Part shown: positions 35,279 to 49,600 of the stretch, piece by piece
Position numbering within the stretch: position 1 is the stretch's first letter
Layout: every line of letters starts with the position of its first letter
Source of the DNA: Hydractinia symbiolongicarpus
Taxonomy: Eukaryota; Cnidaria; Hydrozoa; Anthoathecata; Hydractiniidae
Length of the DNA: 64,000 nt
Direction of reading: 5' to 3'
Assembly: GCF_029227915.1 (NCBI RefSeq)
Contig: NC_079886.1
Coordinates: forward strand, 3,286,001 to 3,350,000
Made by a program: the position numbers and the translations under genes
The notes under the pieces: model-generated
Seen by the model: only the letters and a program-made list of their open reading frames with translations
The model's database searches: none
Told to the model about the DNA's origin: nothing

Positions 35279-35302
35279 AGACCCGGCCTTAATATCGACG
35301 AG
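35279..35302 (-). repeat. Right terminal inverted repeat
   Basis: Ends GGCCTTAATATCGACGAG, the imperfect inverted match to the left end. The satellite resumes at 35303 with CAATCGG. Confidence 0.8.
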
Positions 35303-35304
35303 CA
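35303..35304. other. Target-site duplication CA, right
   Basis: CA follows the right inverted repeat and continues as CAATCGGTATCAG in monomer phase. Confidence 0.75.
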
Positions 35305-36959
35305 ATCGGTATCAGTCCGTTTCTGTTACTACGGTTGCGTCACATATTCGTACCAACATGTATTTAGCGATGTTTTTCTGATATTACTAGGTTGCATCGC
35401 TTTTAACAGTGAAACGATTGACTGCAGGACTTACTTGAACTGATTTTGGACTTTAACTTTATAAATATTATAATTGAAACAATTGGACTCCATGCAATAA
35501 CATTCTTCTTAAATTGGCATGATTGACGGAACTCAGCGATTACACTGGGCGCTGTGGTAGCGCTTCATTTAAAAATGAAGATATGTAAGTAATTTTTTTG
35601 TGTGGGGACAATCCTAGCCGTTATCGCACGCTGAAGAAATTGTGACAGTTAAAAAACTACATTTCATTGACTTTCTAACGGTATCAGTTCGTTTCAGTTA
35701 CAACGGTTGCGTCACATATTCGTACCAACATGTATTTAGCGATATTTTTCTAATATTACTAGGTTGTATCGCTTTTAACAGTGAAACGATTGACTGTGGG
35801 ACTTAATTGAACTGATTTTGGACTGTGACCTAACAAATGTGATGAATGAGACAATTGGACTCCAAGAATTAACAATGTTCTGAATTTGACATGATTGCTA
35901 GAACTCAGCGATTACACTGGTCGCTGTGGTAGTGCTTCATTTAAATTTGTAGATAAATAACTCATTTTTTACTGTAGGACCAATCCTAGCCGTTATCGCA
36001 CGCTGAAGAAATTGAGACAGTTTCAAAAACTACATTTCATTGACTTTCTAACGGTGTCAGCCCGTTTGAGTTATAACAGTTGGGTCACATTTTTGTACCA
36101 ACATGTATTTAGCGATATTTTTCTGATATTACTAGGTTGCATCGCTTTTAACACTGAAACAATTGACTGTGGGACTTAATTGAACTCATTTTGGACTGTG
36201 ACCTAACAAATTTGATGAATGAGACAATTGGACTCCATGCAATAACATTCTTCTTAAATTGGCATGACTGACGGAACTCAGCGATTAAACTGGGCGCTGT
36301 GGTGGCGCTTCATTTAAAAATGTAGATATATAAGTCATTTTTTAATGTGGGACCAATCCTAGCGGTTATCGCACGCTGAAGAAATACAGACAGTTTCAAA
36401 AACTACATTTAGTTGACTTTCTATCGGTATCAGTCCGTTTCTGTTACTACGGTTGGGTCACATACTCGTACCAACATGTATTTAGCGATATTTCTCTGAT
36501 ATTACTAGGTTGCATCGCTTTTAACAGTGAAATGATTGACTGCAGGACTTAATTGAACTGATTTTGGACTTTAACTTTATAAATGTGATAATTGAAACAA
36601 TTGGACTCCATGCAATAACATTCTTCTTAAATTGGCATGATTGACGAAACTCAGCGATTACACTGGGCGCTGTGGTAGCGCTTCATTTAAAAATGTAGAT
36701 ATGTAAGTCATTTTTTTGTGTGGGGACAATCCTAGCCGTTATCGCACGCTGAAGAAATTGTGACAGTTTCAAAAACTACATTTCATTGACTTTCTAACGG
36801 TATCAGTCCGTTTCTGTTACAACGGTTGCGTCACATATTCGTACCAACGTGTGTTTAGTGATATTTTTCTGATATTACTAGGTTGTATCGCTTTTAACAG
36901 TGAAACGATTGACTGTGGGTCTTAATTGAACTGATTTTGGACTTTAACTTTATAAGTGT

Positions 36960-37283
36960 GATAATTGAGACAATTGCACTCCATGAAATAACATTCTCCT
37001 TAAATTGGCATGATTGCCGCTACTCAGCGATTACATTGGGCGCTGTGGTAGCGCTTCATTTAAAGGTGTAGATATATTAGTCATTTTTTACTGCTGTTAT
37101 CGTACGCTGAAGAAAAAGAGACAGTTTCAAAAACTACATTTCATTGACTTTCTAACGGTATCAGTCCGTTTCAGTTACAACGGTTGCGTCACAAATTCGT
37201 ACCAACATATATTTATCGATATTTTTCTGATATTACTAGGTTGCCTCGCCTTAAACAGTGAAACGATTGACTATGGGACTTAA
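36960..37283. repeat. Chimeric satellite monomer with 15-bp deletion
   Basis: The left half matches units with TTGCACTCCATG, TTAAAGGTGTAG and ATATTAGTC; the right half matches units with TTATCGTACGC and CATATATTTATCG. At 37092-37095 the sequence runs TTTTTTACTGCTGTTATCG, lacking the 15 bases that normally separate the two CTG triplets. The anchor interval is 358 instead of 373. This is the largest indel seen in the array. Confidence 0.85.
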
Positions 37284-39162
37284 TTGAACTGATTTTCGAC
37301 TGTGAGCTTACAAATGTTATGAATGAGACAATTGGACTCCATGCAATAACATTCTTCTTAAATTGGCATGATTGACGGAACTCAGCGATTAAACTGGACG
37401 CTGTGGTAGCGCTTTATTTAAAAATGTAGATATATAAGTCATTTTTTAATGTGGGACCAACCCTAGCCGTTATCACACGCTGAAGAAATACAGACAGTTT
37501 CAAAAACTACATTTAGTTGACTTTCTATCGGTATCAGTCCGTTTCTGTTACTACGGTTGCGTCACATATTCGTACCAACATGTATTAAGCGATATTTCTC
37601 TGATATTACTAGGTTGCATCGCTTTTAACAGTGAAACGATTGACTGCAGGACTTAATTGAACTAATTTTGGACTTTAACTTTATAAATGTGATAATTGAG
37701 ACAATTGGACTCCAAGAAATAACAATGTTCTTAAATTAGCATGATTGACGGAACTCAGCAATTACACTGGGCGCTGTGGTAGCGCTTCATTTAAAAATGT
37801 TGATATGTAAGTCATTTTTTACTGTGGGACCAATCCTACCCGTTATCGCACGCTGAAGAAATTGAGACAGTTTCAAAAACTACATTTCATTGACTTTCTA
37901 ACGGGGTCAGCCCGTTTGAGTTATGACAGTTGGATCACATTTTTGTACCAACATATATTTATCGATATTTTTCTGATATTGCTAGGTTGCCTTGCCTTAA
38001 ACAGTGAAACGATTGACTGTGGGTGTTAATTGAACTGATTTTGGACTGTGAGCTTACAAATGTGATGAATGAGACAATTGGATTCCATGAAATAACATTC
38101 TTCTTAAATTGGCATGATTGCCGGAACTCAGCGATTAAAATGAGCGCTGTGGTAGCGCTTTATTTAAAAATGTAGATAATTAACTCATTTTTTACTGTAG
38201 GACCAATCCTAGCCGTTATCGCACGCTGAAGAAATTGAGACAGTTTCAAAAACTACATTTCATTGACTTTCTAACGGTATCAGTCCGTTTCAGTTACAAC
38301 AGTTGCGTCAAATATTCGTACCAACATGATATTTAGCGATGTTTTTCTGATATTACTAGGTTGCATCGCTTTTAACAGTGAAACGATTGACTGCAGGACT
38401 TACTTGAACTGATTTTGGACTTTAACTTTATAAATATTATAATTGAAACAATTGGACCCCATGCAAAAACATTCTTCTTAAATTGGCATGATTGACGGAG
38501 CTCAGCGATTACACTGGGCGCTGTGGTAGCGCTTCATTTAAAAATGTAGATATGTAAGTCATTTTTTTGTGTGGGGACAATCCTAGCCGTTATCGCACGC
38601 TGAAGAAATTGTGACAGTTAAAAAACTACATTTCATTGACTTTCTAACGGTATCAGTTCGTTTCAGTTACAACTGTTGCGTCACAAATTCGTACCAACAT
38701 ATATTTATCGATATTTTTCTGATATTACTAGGTTGCCTCGCCTTAAACAGTGAAACGATTGACTATGGGACTTAATGGAACTGATTTTCGACTGTGAGCT
38801 TACAAATGTTATGAATGAGACAATTGGACTCCATGCAATAACATTCTTCTTAAATTGGCATGATTGACGGAACTCAGCGATTAAACTGGACGCTGTGGTA
38901 GCGCTTCATTTAAAAATGTAGATATATAAGTCATTTTTTAATGTGGGACCAATCCTAGCCGTTATCACACGCTGAAGAAATACAGACAGTTTCAAAAACT
39001 ACATTTAGTTGAATTTCTATCGGTATCAGTCCGTTTCTGTTACTACGGTTGCGTCACATATTCGTAGCAACATGTATTAAGCGATATTTCTCTGATATTA
39101 CTAGGTTGCATCGCTTTTAACAGTGAAACGATTGACTGCAGGACTTAATTGAACTAATTTTG

Positions 39163-40656
39163 GACTTTAACTTTATAAATGTGATAATTGAGACAATTGG
39201 ACTCCAAGAAATAACAATGTTCTGAATTTGACATGATTGCTAGAACTCAGCGATAACACTGGGCGCTGTGGTAGCGCTTCATTTAAAAATGCACATAAAT
39301 AAGTCATTTTTTACTGTAGGACCAATCCTAGCCGTTATCGCACGCTGAAGAAATTGAGACAGTTTCAAAAACTACATTTCATTGACTTTCTAACGGTATC
39401 AGTCCGTTTCAGTTACAACAGTTGCGTCAAATATTCGTACCAACATGGTATTTAGCGATATTTTTCTGATATTACTAGGTTGCATCGCTTTTAACAGTGA
39501 AACGATTGATTGTGGGACTAACTTGAACTGATTTTGGACTTTAACTTTATAAATGTGATAATTGAAACAATTGGACTCCATGAAATAATATTCTTCTTAA
39601 ATTAGCATCATTGACGGAACTCAGCAATTACACTGGGCGCTGTGGTAGCGCTTCATTTAAAAATGTTGATATGTAAGTCATTTTTTACTGTGGGACCAAT
39701 CCTACCCGTTATCGCACGCTGAAGAAATTGAGACAGTTTCAAAAACTACATTTCATTGACTTTCTAACGGGGTCAGCCCGTTTGAGTTATGACAGTTGGA
39801 TCACATTTTTGTACCAACATATATTTATCGATATTTTTCTGATATTGCTAGGTTACCTTGCCTTAAACAGTGAAACGATTGACTGTGGGTGTTAATTGAA
39901 CTGATTTTGGACTTTAACTTTATAAATGTGATAATTGAGACAATTGGACTCCAAGAAATAACAATGTTCTGAATTTGACATGATTGCTAGAACTCAGCGA
40001 TAACACTGGGCGCTGTGGTAGCGCTTCATTTAAAAATGCACATAAATAAGTCATTTTTTACTGTAGGACCAATCCTAGCCGTTATCGCACGCTGAAGAAA
40101 TTGAGACAGTTTCAAAAACTACATTTCATTGACTTTCTAACGGTATCAGTCCGTTTCAGTTACAACAGTTGCGTCAAATATTCGTACCAACATGGTATTT
40201 AGCGATATTTTTCTGATATTACTAGGTTGCATCGCTTTTAACAGTGAAACGATTGATTGTAGGACTAACTTGAACTGATTTTGGACTTTAACTTTATAAA
40301 TGTGATAATTGAAACAATTGGACTCCATGAAATAACATTCTTCTTAAATTAGCATCATTGACGGAACTCAGCAATTACACTGGGCGCTGTGGTAGCGCTT
40401 CATTTAAAAATGTTGATATGTAAGTCATTTTTTACTGTGGGACCAATCCTACCCGTTATCGCACGCTGAAGAAATTGAGACAGTTTCAAAAACTACATTT
40501 CATTGACTTTCTAACGGGGTCAGCCCGTTTGAGTTATGACAGTTGGATCACATTTTTGTACCAACATATATTTATCGATATTTTTCTGATATTGCTAGGT
40601 TGCCTTGCCTTAAACAGTGAAACGATTGACTGTGGGTGTTAATTGAACTGATTTTG
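39163..40656. repeat. Tandem dimer duplication (2 x about 747 bp)
   Basis: Two adjacent two-monomer units, 39163-39909 and 39910-40656, are nearly identical. Both carry the otherwise rare CAGCGATAACACTGGG and AAATTAGCATCATTGACGG variants. The offset is 747 bp. They look like a recent local duplication. Confidence 0.8.
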
Positions 40657-43600
40657 GACTGTGAGCTTACAAATGTGATGAATGAGACAATTGGATTCCA
40701 TGAAATAACATTCTTCTTAAATTGGCATGATTGCCGGAACTCAGCGATTAAAATGAGCGCTGTGGTAGCGCTTTATTTAAAAATGTAGATAAATAACTCA
40801 TTTTTTACTGTAGGACCAATCCTAGCCGTTATCGCACGCTGAAGAAATTGAGACAGTTTCAAAAACTACATTTCATTGACTTTCTAACGGTATCAGTCCG
40901 TTTCAGTTACAACAGTTGCGTCAAATATTCGTACCAACATGATATTTAGCGATGTTTTTCTGATATTACTAGGTTGCATCGCTTTTAACAGTGAAACGAT
41001 TGACTGCAGGACTTACTTGAACTGATTTTGGACTTTAACTTTATAAATATTATAATTGAAACAATTGGACTCCATGCAATAACATTCTTCTTAAATTGGC
41101 ATGATTGACGGAGCTCAGCGATTACACTGGGCGCTGTGGTAGCGCTTCATTTAAAAATGTAGATATGTAAGTCATTTTTTTGTGCTGGGACAATCCTAGC
41201 CGTTATCGCACGCTGAAGAAATTGTGACAGTTAAAAAACTACATTTCATTGACTTTTTAACGGTATCAGTTCGTTTCAGTTACAACTGTTGCGTCACATA
41301 TTCGTACCAACATGTTTTTAGCGATATTTTTCTGATATTACTAGGTTGTATCGCTTTTAACAGTGAAACGATTGACTGTGGGACTTAATTGAACTGATTT
41401 TGGACTTTAACTTTATAAGTGTGATAATTGAGACAATTGGATTCCAAGAAATGACAATGTTCTGAATTTGAAATGATTGCTAGAACACAGCAATTACACT
41501 GGGTGTTGTGGTAGCGCTTCATTTAAAAATGCAGATAAATAAGTCATTTTTTACTGTATAACCAATCCTAGCCGTTATCGCACGCTGAAGAAATAGAGAC
41601 AGTTTCAATAACTACATTTCGTTGACTTTCTAACGGTATCAGTCCGCTTCAGTTACAACGGTTGCGTCACTTATTCGTACCAACATTTATTTAGCGATAT
41701 TTTTCTGATATTACTAGGTTGCATCGCTTTTAACAGTGAAACGATTGACTGTGGGACTTACTTGAACTGATTTTGGACTTTAACTTTATAAATGTGATAA
41801 TTGAAACAATTGGACTCCATGCAATCGCATTCTTCTTAAAATGGCATGATTGACGGAACTCAGCGAGTACACTGGGCGCTGTGGTAGTGCTTCATTTAAA
41901 AATGTGGATATGTAAGTCATTTTTTACTGTGGGACCAATCCTAGCCGTCATCGCACGCTGAAGAAATTGAGACGGTTTTAAAAACTACATTTCTTTGACT
42001 TTCTAACGGTGTCAGCCCGTTTGAGTTACAACAGTTGGGTCATATTTTCGTACCAACATGTATTTAGCGATAATTTTCTGATATTACTAGGTTGCATTGC
42101 TTTTAACAGTGAAACAATTGACTGTGGGATTTAATTGAACTGATTTTGGACTGTGACCTTACAAATGTGATGTATGAGACAATTGGACTACATGAATTAC
42201 CATTCTTCTTAAATTGGCATGATTGACGGAACTCAGCGATTACACTGGGCGCTGTGGTACCGCTTCATTTAATAATTTAGATAAATAAGTCACATTTTAC
42301 TGTGGGTCCAATCCTACCCGTTATCGCACACTGAAGAAATTGAGACAGTTTCAAAAACTACATTTCATTGACTTTCTAACGGTATCAGTCCGTTTCAGTT
42401 ACAACGGTTGCGTCACATATTCGTACCAACATATATTTATCGATACTTTTCTGATATTACTAGGTTGCCTCGCCTTAAACAGTGAAACGATTGACTGTGG
42501 GACTTAATTGAACTGATTTTGGACTTTAACTTTATAAGTGTGATAATTGAGACAATTGGACACCAAGAAATAACAATGTTCTGAATTTGAAATGATTGCT
42601 AGAACTCAGCGATTACACTGGGCGCTGTGGTAGCGCTTCATTTAAAAATGCCGATAAATAAGTCATTTTTACTGTAGGACCAATCCTAGCTGTTATCGCA
42701 CGCTGAAGAAATAGAGACAGTTTCAAAAACTACATTTCATTGACTTTCTAACGGTATCAGTCCGTTTCAGTTACAACGGTTGCGTCACATATTCGTACCA
42801 ACATATATTTATCGATATTTTTCTGATATTACTAGGTTGCCTCGCCTTAAACAGTGAAACGATTGACTGTGATCTTAATTGAACTGATTTTGGACTGTGA
42901 GCTTACAAATGTGATGAATGAGACAATTGGATTCCATGAAATAACCTTCTTCTTAAATTTGCATGATTGCCGGAACTCAGCGATTAAAATGAGCGCTGTG
43001 GTAGCGCTTTATTTAAAAATGTAGATAAATAACTCATTTTTTACTGTAGGACCAATCCTAGCCGTTATCGCACGCTGAAGAAATTGAGACAGTTTCAAAA
43101 ACTACATTTCATTGACTTTCTAACGGTATCAGTCCGTTTCAGTTACAACAGTTGCGTCAAATATTCGTACCAACATGTTTTTAGCGATATTTTTCTGATA
43201 TTACTAGGTTGTATCGCTTTTAACAGTGAAACGATTGACTGTGGGACTTACTTGAACTGATTTTGGACTTTAACTTTATAAATGTGATAATTGAAACAAT
43301 TGGACTCCATGAAATAACATTCTTCTTAAATTAGCATGATTGACGGAACTCAGCAATTACACTGGGCGCTGTGGTAGCGCTTCATTTAAAAATGTAGATA
43401 TGTAAGTCATTTTTCACTGTGGGACCAATCCTAGCCGTTATCGCACGCTGAAGAAATTGAGACAGTTTCAAAAACTACATTTCATCGACTTTCTAACGGT
43501 GTCAGCCCGTTTGAGTTATGACAGTTGGGTCATATTTTCGTACCAACATGTATTTAGCGATAATTTTCTTATATTAGTAGGTTGCATTGCTTTTAACAGT

Positions 43601-46600
43601 GAAACAACTGACTGTGGGATTTAATTGAACTGATTTTGGACTGTGACCTTACAAATGTGATGTATGAGACAATTGGACTACATGAATTACCATTCTTCTT
43701 AAATTGGCATGATTGACGGAACTCAGCGATTACACTGGGCGCTGTGGTACCGCTTCATTTAATAATTTAGATAAATAAGTCACATTTTACTGTGGGTCCA
43801 ATCCTACCCGTTATCGCACACTGAAGAAATTGAGACAGTTTCAAAAACTACATTTCATTGACTTTCTAACGGTATCAGTCCGTTTCAGTTACAACGGTTG
43901 CGTCACATATTCGTACCAACATATATTTATCGATAATTTTCTGATATTACTAGGTTGCATCGCTTTTAACAGTGAAACGATTGACTGTAGGACTTACTTG
44001 AACTGATTTTGGACTTTAACTTTATAAATGTGATAATTGAAACAATTGGACTCCATGAAATAACATTCTTCTTAAATTAGCATGATTGACGGAACTCAGC
44101 AATTACACTGGGCGCTGTGGTAGCGCTTCATTTAAAAATGTAGATATGTAAGTCATTTTTCACTGTGGGACCAATCCTAGCCGTTATCGCACGCTGAAGA
44201 AATTGAGACAGTTTCAAAACTACATTTCATCGACTTTCTAACGGTGTCAGCCCGTTTGAGTTATGACAGTTGGATCACATTTTTGTACCAACATATATTT
44301 ATCGATATTTTTCTGATATTACTAGGTTGCCTCGCCTTAAACAGTGAAACGATTGACTATGGGACTTAATTGAACTGATTTTGGACTGTGAGCTTACAAA
44401 TGCGATGAATGAGACAATTGGACTCCATGCAATAACATTCTTCTTAAATTGGCATGATTGACGGAACTCAGCGATTAAACTGGGCGCTGTGGTAGCCCTT
44501 CATTTAAAAATGTAGATATATAAGTAATTTTTTAATGTGGGACCAATCCTAGCCGTTATCACACGCTGAAGAAATACAGACAGTTTCAAAAACTACATTT
44601 AGTTGACTTTCTATCGGTATCAGTCCGTTTCTGTTACTACGGTTGCGTCACATATTCGTACCAACATGTATTAAGCGATATTTCTCTGATATTACTAGGT
44701 TGCATCGCTTTTAACAGTGAAACGATTGACTGCAGGACTTAATTGAACTAATTTTGGACTTTAACTTTATAAATGTGATAATTGAGACAATTGGACTCCA
44801 AGAAATAACAATGTTCTGAATTTGACATGATTGCTAGAACTCAGCGATTACACTGGGCGCTGTGGTAGCGCTTCATTTAAAAATGCATATAAATAAGTCA
44901 TTTTTTACTGTAGGACCAATCCTAGCCGTTATCGCACGCTGAAAAAATTGAGACAGTTTCAAAAACTACATTTCATTGACTTTCTAACGGTATCAGTCCG
45001 TTTCTGTTACAACGGTTGCGTCACATATTCGTACCAACATGTGTTTAGTGATATTTTTCTGATATTACTAGGTTGTATCGCTTTTAACAGAGAAACGATT
45101 GACTGTGGGGCTTAATTGAACTGATTTTGGACTTTAACTTTATAAGTGTGATAATTGAGACAATTGGACTCCAAGAAATAACAATGTTCTGAATTTGAAA
45201 TGATTGCTAGAACACAGCAATTACACTGGGCGTTGTGGTAGCGCTTCATTTAAAAATGCAGATAAATAAGTCATTTTTTACTGTATAACCAATCCTAGCC
45301 GTTATCGCAAGCTGAAGAAATAGAGACAGTTTCAATAACTACATTTCGTTGACTTTCTAACGGGGTCAGCCCGTTTGAGTTATGACAGTTGGATCACATT
45401 TTTGTACCAACATATATTTATCGATATTTTTCTGATATTGCTAGGTTGCCTTGCCTTAAACAGTGAAACGATTGACTGTGGGTGTTAATTGAACTGATTT
45501 TGGACTGTGAGCTTACAAATGTAATGAATGAGACAATTGGATTCCATGAAATAACATTCTTCTTAAATTGGCATGATTGCCGGAACTCAGCGATTAAAAT
45601 GAGCGCTGTGGTAGCGCTTTATTTAAAAATGTAGATAAATAACTCATTTTTTACTGTAGGACCAATCCTAGCCGTTATCGCACGCTGAAGAAATTGAGAC
45701 AGTTTCAAAAACTACATTTCATTGACTTTCTAACGGTATCAGTCCGTTTCAGTTACAACAGTTGCGTCAAATATTCGTACCAACATGATATTTAGCGACG
45801 TTTTTCTGATATTACTAGGTTGCATCGCTTTTAACAGTGAAACGATTGACTGCAGAACTTACTTGAACTGATTTTGGACTTTAACTTTATAAATATTATA
45901 ATTGAAACAATTGGACTCCATGCAATAACATTCTTCTTAAATTGGCATGATTGACGGAGCTCAGCGATTACACTGGGCGCTGTGGTAGCGCTTCATTTAA
46001 AAATGTAGATATGTAAGTCATTTTTTTGTGTGGGGACAATCCTAGCCGTTATCGCACGCTGAAGAAATTGTGACAGTTAAAAAACTACATTTCATTGACT
46101 TTCTAACGGTATCAGTTCGTTTCAGTTACAACTGCAGCGTCACATATTCGTACCAACATGTATTTAGCGATATTTTTCTGATATTACTAGGTTGTATCGC
46201 TTTTAACAGTGAAACGATTGACTGTGGGACTTAATTGAACTAATTTTGGACTTTAACTTTATAAGTGTGATAATTGAGACAATTGACCTCCAAGAAATAA
46301 CAATGTTCTGAATTTGACATGATTGCTAGAACTCAGCGATTACACTGGGGGCTGTGATAGCCCTTCATTTAAAAATGCAGATAAATTAGTCATTTTTTAC
46401 TGTAGAACCAATCCTAGCTGTTATCGTACGCTGAAGAAAAAGAGACAGTTTCAAAAACTACATTTCATTGACTTTCTAACGGTATCAGTCCGTTTCAGTT
46501 ACAAAGGTTGCGTCACAAATTCGTACCAACATATATTTATCGATATTTTTCTGATATTACTAGGTTGCCTCGCCTTAAACAGTGAAACGATTGACTATGG

Positions 46601-49600
46601 GACTTAATTGAACTGATTTTGGACTGTGAGCTTACAAATGTGATGAATGAGACAATTGGACTCCATGCAAGAACATTCTTCTTAAATTGGCATGATTGAC
46701 GGAACTCAGCGATTAAACTGGGCGCTGTGGTAGCGCTTCATTTAAAAATGTAGATATATAAGTCATTTTTTAATGTGGGACCAATCCTAGCCGTTATCAC
46801 ACGCTGAAGAAATACAGACAGTTTCAAAAACTACATTTAGTTGACTTTCTATCGGTATCAGTCCGTTTCTGTTACTACGGTTGCGTCACATATTTGTACC
46901 AACATGTATTAAGCGATATTTCTCTGATATTACTAGGTTGCATCGCTTTTAACAGTGAAACGATTGACTGCAGGACTTAATTGAACTAATTTTGGACTTT
47001 AACTTTATAAATGTGATAATTGAGACAATTGGACTCCAAGAAATAACAATGTTCTGAATTTGACATGATTGCTAGAACTCAGCGATTACACTGGGCGCTG
47101 TGGTAGCGCTTCATTTAAAAATGCACATAAATAAGTCATTTTTTACTGTAGGACCAATCCTAGCCGTTATCGCACGCTGAAGAAATTGAGACAGTTTCAA
47201 AAACTACATTTCATTGACTTTCTAACGGTATCAGTCCGTTTCTGTTACAACGGTTGCGTCACATATTCGTACCAACATGTGTTTAGTGATATTTTTCTGA
47301 TATTACTAGGTTGTATCGCTTTTAACAGTGAAACGATTGACTGTGGGGCTTAATTGAACTGATTTTGGACTTTAACTTTATAAGTGTGATAATTGAGACA
47401 ATTGGACTCCAAGAAATAACAATGTTCTGAATTTGAAATGATTGCTAGAACACAGCAATTACACTGGGCGTTTTGGTAGCGCTTCATTTAAAAATGCAGA
47501 TAAATAAGTCATTTTTTACTGTAAAACCAATCCTAGCCGTTATCGCACGCTGAAGAAATAGAGACAGTTTCACTAACTACATTTCGTTGACTTTCTAACT
47601 TTATCAGTCCGCTTCAGTTACAACGGTTGCGTCACTTATTCGTACCAACATTTATTTAGCGATATTTTTCTGATATTATTAGGTTGCATCGCTTTTAACA
47701 GTGAAACGATTGACTGTGGGACTTACTTGAACTGATTTTGGACTTTAACTTTATAAATGTGATAATTGAAACAATTGGACTCCATGCAATCGCATTCTTC
47801 TTAAAATGGCATGATTGACGGAACTCAGCGAGTACACTGGGCGCTGTGGTAGTGCTTCATTTAAAAATGTGGATATGTAAGTCATTTTTTACTGTGGGAC
47901 CAATCCTAGCCGTCATCGCACGCTGAAGAAATTGAGACAGTTTCAAAAACTACATTTCTTTGACTTTCTAACGGTGTCAGCCCGTTTGAGTTACAACAGT
48001 TGGGTCACATTTTCGTACCAACATGTATTTAGCGATAATTTTCTGATATTACTAGGTTGCATCGCTTTTAACAGTGAAACGATTGACTGTGGGATTTAAT
48101 TGAACTGATTTTGGACTGTGACCTTACAAATGTGATGTATGAGACAATTGGACTACATGAATTACCATTCTTCTTAAATTGGCATGATTGACGGAACTCA
48201 GCGATTACACTGGGCGCTGTGGTACCGCTTCATCTAATAATTTAGATAAATAACTCATTTTTTACTGTAGGACCAATCCTAGCCGTTATCGCACGCTGAA
48301 GAAATTGAGACAGTTTCAAAAACTACATTTCATTGACTTTCTAACGGTATCAGTCCGTTTCAGTTACAACAGTTGCGTCAAATATTCGTACCAACATGGT
48401 ATTTAGCGATATTTTTCTGATATTACTAGGTTGCATCGCTTTTAACAGTGAAACGATTGACTGTAGGACTTACTTGAACTGATTTTGGACTTTAACTTTA
48501 TAAATGTGATAATTGAAACAATTGGACTCCATGAAATAACATTCTTCTTAAATTAGCATGATTGACGGAACTCAGCAATTACACTGGGCGCTGTGGTAGC
48601 GCTTCATTTAAAAATGTAGATATGTAAGTCATTTTTCACTGTGGCACCAATCCTAGCCGTTATCGCACGCTGAAGAAATTGAGACAGTTTCAAAAACTAC
48701 ATTTCATTGACTTTCTAACGGTGTCAGCCGGTTTGAGTTATGACAGTTGGATCACATTTTTGTACCAACATATATTTATCGATATTTTTCTGATATTACT
48801 AGGTTGCCTCGCTTTAAACAGTGAAACGATTGACTGTGGGTCTTAATTGAACTGATTTTGGACTGTGAGCTTACAAATGTGATGAATGAGACAATTGGAT
48901 TCCATGAAATAACATTCTTTTTAAATTGGCATGATTGCCGGAACTCAACGATTAAAATGAGCGCTGTGGTAGCGCTTTATTTAAAAATGTAGATAAATAA
49001 CTCATTTTTTACTGTAGGACCAATCCTAGCCGTTATCGCACGCTGAAGAAATTGAGACAGTTTCAAAAACTACATTTCCTTGACTTTCTAACGGTATCAG
49101 TCCGTTTCAGTTACAACAGTTGCGTCAAATATTCGTACCAACATGGTAATTAGCGATATTTTTCTGATATTACTAGGTTGCATCGCTTTTAACAGTGAAA
49201 CGATTGACTGTAGGACTTACTTGAACTGATTTTGGTCTTTAACTTTATAAATGTGATAATTGAAACAATTGGACTCCATGAAATAACATTCTTCTTAAAT
49301 TAGCATGATTGACGGAACTCAGCAATTACACTGGGCGCTGTGGTAGCGCTTCATTTAAAAATGTTGATATGTAAGTCATTTTTTTGTGTGGGGACAATCC
49401 TACCCGTTATCGCACGCTGAAGAAATTGAGACAGTTTCAAAAACTACATTTCATTGACTTTCTAACGGGGTCAGGCCGTTTGAGTTATGACAGTTGGATC
49501 ACATTTTTGTACCAACATATATTTATCGATATTTTTCTGATATTACTAGGTTGCCTTGCCTTAAACAGTGAAACGATTGACTGTGGGTCTTAATTGAACT

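Larger units (their letters stand above)
25192..35302. mobile_element. 10.1-kb DNA transposon with terminal inverted repeats, inserted in the satellite
   Basis: The island begins CTCGTCGACGTTAAGGC and its end, read on the other strand, begins CTCGTCGATATTAAGGC: 15 of the first 17 bases match. The satellite reads GACTTTCA on the left and CAATCGG on the right, where uninterrupted copies (for example about 1317-1333 and 5043-5060) read GACTTTCAATCGG. Thus CA is duplicated as a 2-bp target site. Removing 10,113 bp restores a perfect 373-bp monomer (anchor 24903 to 35389). A nine-exon transposase-like gene fills the left half on the minus strand; smaller elements sit in the right half. The TIR start and 2-bp duplication do not match a superfamily that I can name with confidence. 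A 2-bp duplication is tolerated among CMC-type (CACTA/Mirage/Chapaev) elements, but the ends are not CACTA. Confidence 0.88.

Noticed and set aside
25192-35302. CACTA (EnSpm) element beginning CACTC if CA is counted as part of the end
   Set aside because: The right end would then have to finish ...GAGTG; it reads ...CGACGAGCA, so CA is better read as the target duplication.
39399-39581. 60-codon minus-strand frames at 39399 and 40146, and the frames near 57024, 57770 and 61170
   Set aside because: All lie in satellite monomers and recur only because their monomers were duplicated. They read through the same array sequence on either strand with no coding signature.
45340-45370. CENP-B-box-like TTTCG...CGGGG in some monomers
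   Set aside because: The core NTTCGNNNNANNCGGGN needs 7 bases between TTCG and CGGG; here there are 12, and most monomers have TTTCATTG and ACGGTATC instead.
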